A stretch of 6,660 nt of DNA from Alkanindiges sp. (GTDB taxonomy: Bacteria; Pseudomonadota; Gammaproteobacteria; Pseudomonadales; Moraxellaceae). Below, in pieces: positions 5,304 through 6,660 of the stretch (positions are counted from its first letter, which is position 1; each line of letters opens with the position of its first letter). Location of the stretch: assembly GCA_030152125.1 (NCBI GenBank), contig JASLIR010000115.1, positions 1 through 6,660 of the forward strand, read 5' to 3'. The position numbers and the translations under genes are program-made. The notes beneath the pieces were generated by a model. The model was given only the letters and a program-made list of their open reading frames with translations, ran no database searches and was not told where the DNA came from.

Positions 5304-5888
5304 TTAAGGCGTTGCAGCTTTGGCTGGTGCTTGTAATGGTACTGCTGGTTCAATCGGCTGTGCAGAACCATCCGGGTTAAGGTGATATTTAGGGCCGAGT
5401 GATTGCAGAATCAGCTTGGCATCAAATTCGTCGCGCTGTTCGGAAGGGGTGTTGCTACAGGCGATGGTGTAACTGATTTCCACCGGGTCAAGGTTATACA
5501 CGGTAGCACCATAGAATGGATCTCCCCAGGGGTAGCCATAACCCCAGCGGCGAAAACCATAGCCGTGATAAAAGCCGGGTGGATAGTCCGGGTACACCAC
5601 GGTACGGCGGGGTTGAGTCGGGCGGCTTTGCTCCACCACGTGAAAGTAGCGATAGCCGGCTTCCACGGTGGCCTTGGCAGCTTTGAGCAGAATAATTTCT
5701 TCTGCCCTGGCTTGTGGCAGGTCCGGGTCGCCGCTAAAGCTGACCCTGAAGGTGCCCTGATTCAGCTGGTATTGTTCAAACTTACCCAACTGGTTAAAGC
5801 TTTTGGGCTTGGGTGGGGCAAACGCGCAGGCAGACAGGATCAGGCTAAGCAGGCTAACGCTGAGGATGCGGGAAAAGGCGACGTTCAT
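5304..5888 (-). CDS. Small outer-membrane-type lipoprotein, CC0125/CC1285-like
   Basis: A 194-residue predicted lipoprotein. The start at 5886-5888 is chosen because it puts a textbook signal peptide first: R7, a hydrophobic core at 8-18, then the lipobox LSAC with lipidated C21. Residue +2 is alanine, so transport to the outer membrane is expected. The reading frame stays open upstream but only a TTG start is available there. The mature part has a domain at about 40-87 (YQLNQGTFRVSFSGD, then LLKAAKATVEAGYRYFHVVE). Its pattern resembles the CC0125/CC1285 lipoprotein family of unknown function, in which an aromatic Gly-Tyr pair precedes a short beta strand. A Gly/Tyr/Trp/Pro-rich stretch follows (99-131), then a domain with C144, and a Pro/Ala-rich tail. 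It has no evident link to its neighbours. Signal peptide secure; family name moderate; function unknown. Confidence 0.8.
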   Translation of the reverse strand: MNVAFSRILSVSLLSLILSACAFAPPKPKSFNQLGKFEQYQLNQGTFRVSFSGDPDLPQARAEEIILLKAAKATVEAGYRYFHVVEQSRPTQPRRTVVYPDYPPGFYHGYGFRRWGYGYPWGDPFYGATVYNLDPVEISYTIACSNTPSEQRDEFDAKLILQSLGPKYHLNPDGSAQPIEPAVPLQAPAKAATP

Positions 5889-6004
5889 GATCGTACCCGA
5901 AAGAGAGTGCTGTTTTAAGCGTGAGTGTGGCATGCCATATCCCGCTGCTGTTGATGAGAAATGAATGCGAATTGTTGCGTGCTGTAAATGTGGCGCCAAT
6001 ATTC

Positions 6005-6040
6005 AGGAAAAATAGAACATCCTGAACAAATCAGGATGTT
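6005..6040 (-). terminator. Intrinsic terminator of the DUF924 gene
   Basis: A perfect 10-bp stem, AACATCCTGA (6016-6025) with TCAGGATGTT (6031-6040), closes a 5-nt loop 19 nt after the DUF924 stop codon. On the minus strand it is followed by CTATTTTTCC, a proper T-rich tract. It should end the DUF924 transcript, so the lipoprotein gene beyond it needs its own promoter somewhere in 5889-6004. I could not pick one there with confidence. Confidence 0.85.
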
Positions 6041-6059
6041 GCATGTGTTTACAGCGGTA

Positions 6060-6614
6060 TTAGAACGAACTGTTGGGTTGTTGCAAAAAGGCCAGTTCTT
6101 CGATGCTGGAGGTACGGCCCAGTACGGCATTGCGGTGCGGGTAGCGGCCAAACTGGTCAATAATCTGTTTATGCAGTTTTTCAAAGCGCAGGTTATTTTC
6201 GTTACCCAGCTGGGTGAACAGAATTAAGGCCTGTTCATGAATCAGTCTGGATTCGCTGTGCATGTACGGCATATATAGGAAGGCACGTTCGGTCTGGCTG
6301 AGCTGGGTATCCACCCCCAGTGCAACCGCCTCCTGCGCCAGTACCAGTGCGATGGCATCCTGGGCAAAGGCATGTGCGTTATCGCGGTACAGGTTGCGCG
6401 AGAACTGGTCCAGCACGATGATTTCGGCAAGACGGCCTTGTGCAGTGCTACGCCAGCCAAACAGCTCACCGGCACTGGCCTGCTGGTGCAGTTCAAAGAA
6501 GTGTGTGTGGATGCGCTGGTCAAACAGGTCGCTCTTGCTGAACCATTGCTGCGGGGTACTTTCCTTGAACCAGAAGTCCAGTACATCCTGGGCGCTTGGC
6601 GTGGAGTGTGTCAT
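6060..6614 (-). CDS. DUF924-family protein (PF06041)
   Basis: A soluble, probably cytoplasmic, all-helical protein of 184 residues, the usual family length; its function is not known. Conserved blocks appear in the expected order. FWF is at 14-16, WFSKSDLFD at 24-32, GELFGW at 49-54 and GRLAEIIVLDQFSRNLYR at 60-77. They continue with AFAQD at 82-86, ERAFLYMPYMHSES at 109-122 and FGRYPHRNAVLGR at 155-167, with EE.AFL near the end. The acidic and histidine residues in LDQF, MHSE and PHRN are the family's signature and could form a binding site, which is inference. The ATG at 6612-6614 is chosen over a TTG ten codons earlier; it has TGGATGG at about ribosome-binding distance and begins close to the conserved FWF. 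Its promoter would lie at or beyond the window edge. Confidence 0.93.
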   Translation of the reverse strand: MTHSTPSAQDVLDFWFKESTPQQWFSKSDLFDQRIHTHFFELHQQASAGELFGWRSTAQGRLAEIIVLDQFSRNLYRDNAHAFAQDAIALVLAQEAVALGVDTQLSQTERAFLYMPYMHSESRLIHEQALILFTQLGNENNLRFEKLHKQIIDQFGRYPHRNAVLGRTSSIEELAFLQQPNSSF

Positions 6615-6660
6615 GAATAGCCATCCAACAGTTTGATTTAGCAAAGAATGTAAGTGGTTG

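Noticed and set aside
5403..5918. 171-residue plus-strand open frame over the lipoprotein gene
   Set aside because: It is antisense to a gene with a signal peptide and lipobox, and its translation has no domain pattern.
5950..5985. Possible Fur box upstream of the lipoprotein gene
   Set aside because: Alignment to the 19-bp Fur consensus gives only about 9 matches and no clear dyad symmetry.
5889..5999. Longer lipoprotein start (TTG at 5997-5999)
   Set aside because: It would put 37 residues ahead of a perfect lipoprotein signal peptide and uses a rare start codon.
6615..6644. Longer DUF924 start (TTG at 6642-6644)
   Set aside because: An ATG ten codons later has a plausible ribosome binding site and gives the family's usual length.
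1..6660. Mobile element, CRISPR array, tRNA or toxin-antitoxin genes
   Set aside because: I found no transposase or integrase motifs, no terminal or spaced repeats, no cloverleaf structure and no small paired genes on either strand.

Overview
The window looks like ordinary chromosomal DNA of a Gram-negative proteobacterium, most likely a gamma- or betaproteobacterium. Support for this comes from a BtuE-type glutathione peroxidase, OhrR, a NimR/YeaM-like AraC regulator, a NepI-like exporter, a lipoprotein with an outer-membrane-type sorting residue, and base composition near 50% GC by eye. I could not fix the genus. There is no RNA gene, insertion sequence, CRISPR array, prophage or attachment site, and no clear compositional break.

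Layout. (1) Positions 1-1240 hold a peroxide-response unit on the minus strand: ohrR (672-1160), then a glutathione peroxidase gene (37-582), ending at a strong hairpin (1-30). A promoter with an OhrR-box-like palindrome in its spacer lies upstream of ohrR, and an extremely C-rich, G-poor leader separates the two genes. (2) Positions 1273-3106 hold a divergent regulator/exporter pair: an AraC-family regulator (minus) and a 10-TM EamA/DMT transporter (plus). (3) Positions 3191-5263 hold a second such pair, facing the first: a NepI-like MFS exporter (minus) and a TetR-family regulator (plus). Their shared 144-bp control region has overlapping divergent promoters, a perfect 16-bp palindrome and a second imperfect palindrome. 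(4) Positions 5304-6614 hold two minus-strand genes: a small lipoprotein resembling the CC0125/CC1285 family and a DUF924 protein with its own intrinsic terminator.

How they fit together. OhrR probably senses organic hydroperoxides through a single reactive cysteine and controls itself and the peroxidase that removes them. The other two units each pair a ligand-responsive regulator with an inner-membrane exporter, the usual arrangement for inducible efflux. The region therefore reads as oxidative and chemical stress defence followed by two unrelated housekeeping or unknown genes. No radically new system is evident. The most informative observations are regulatory: the OhrR-peroxidase pairing, the C-rich leader, the palindromes at the tetR/MFS promoters, and a hairpin between two possible MFS starts.
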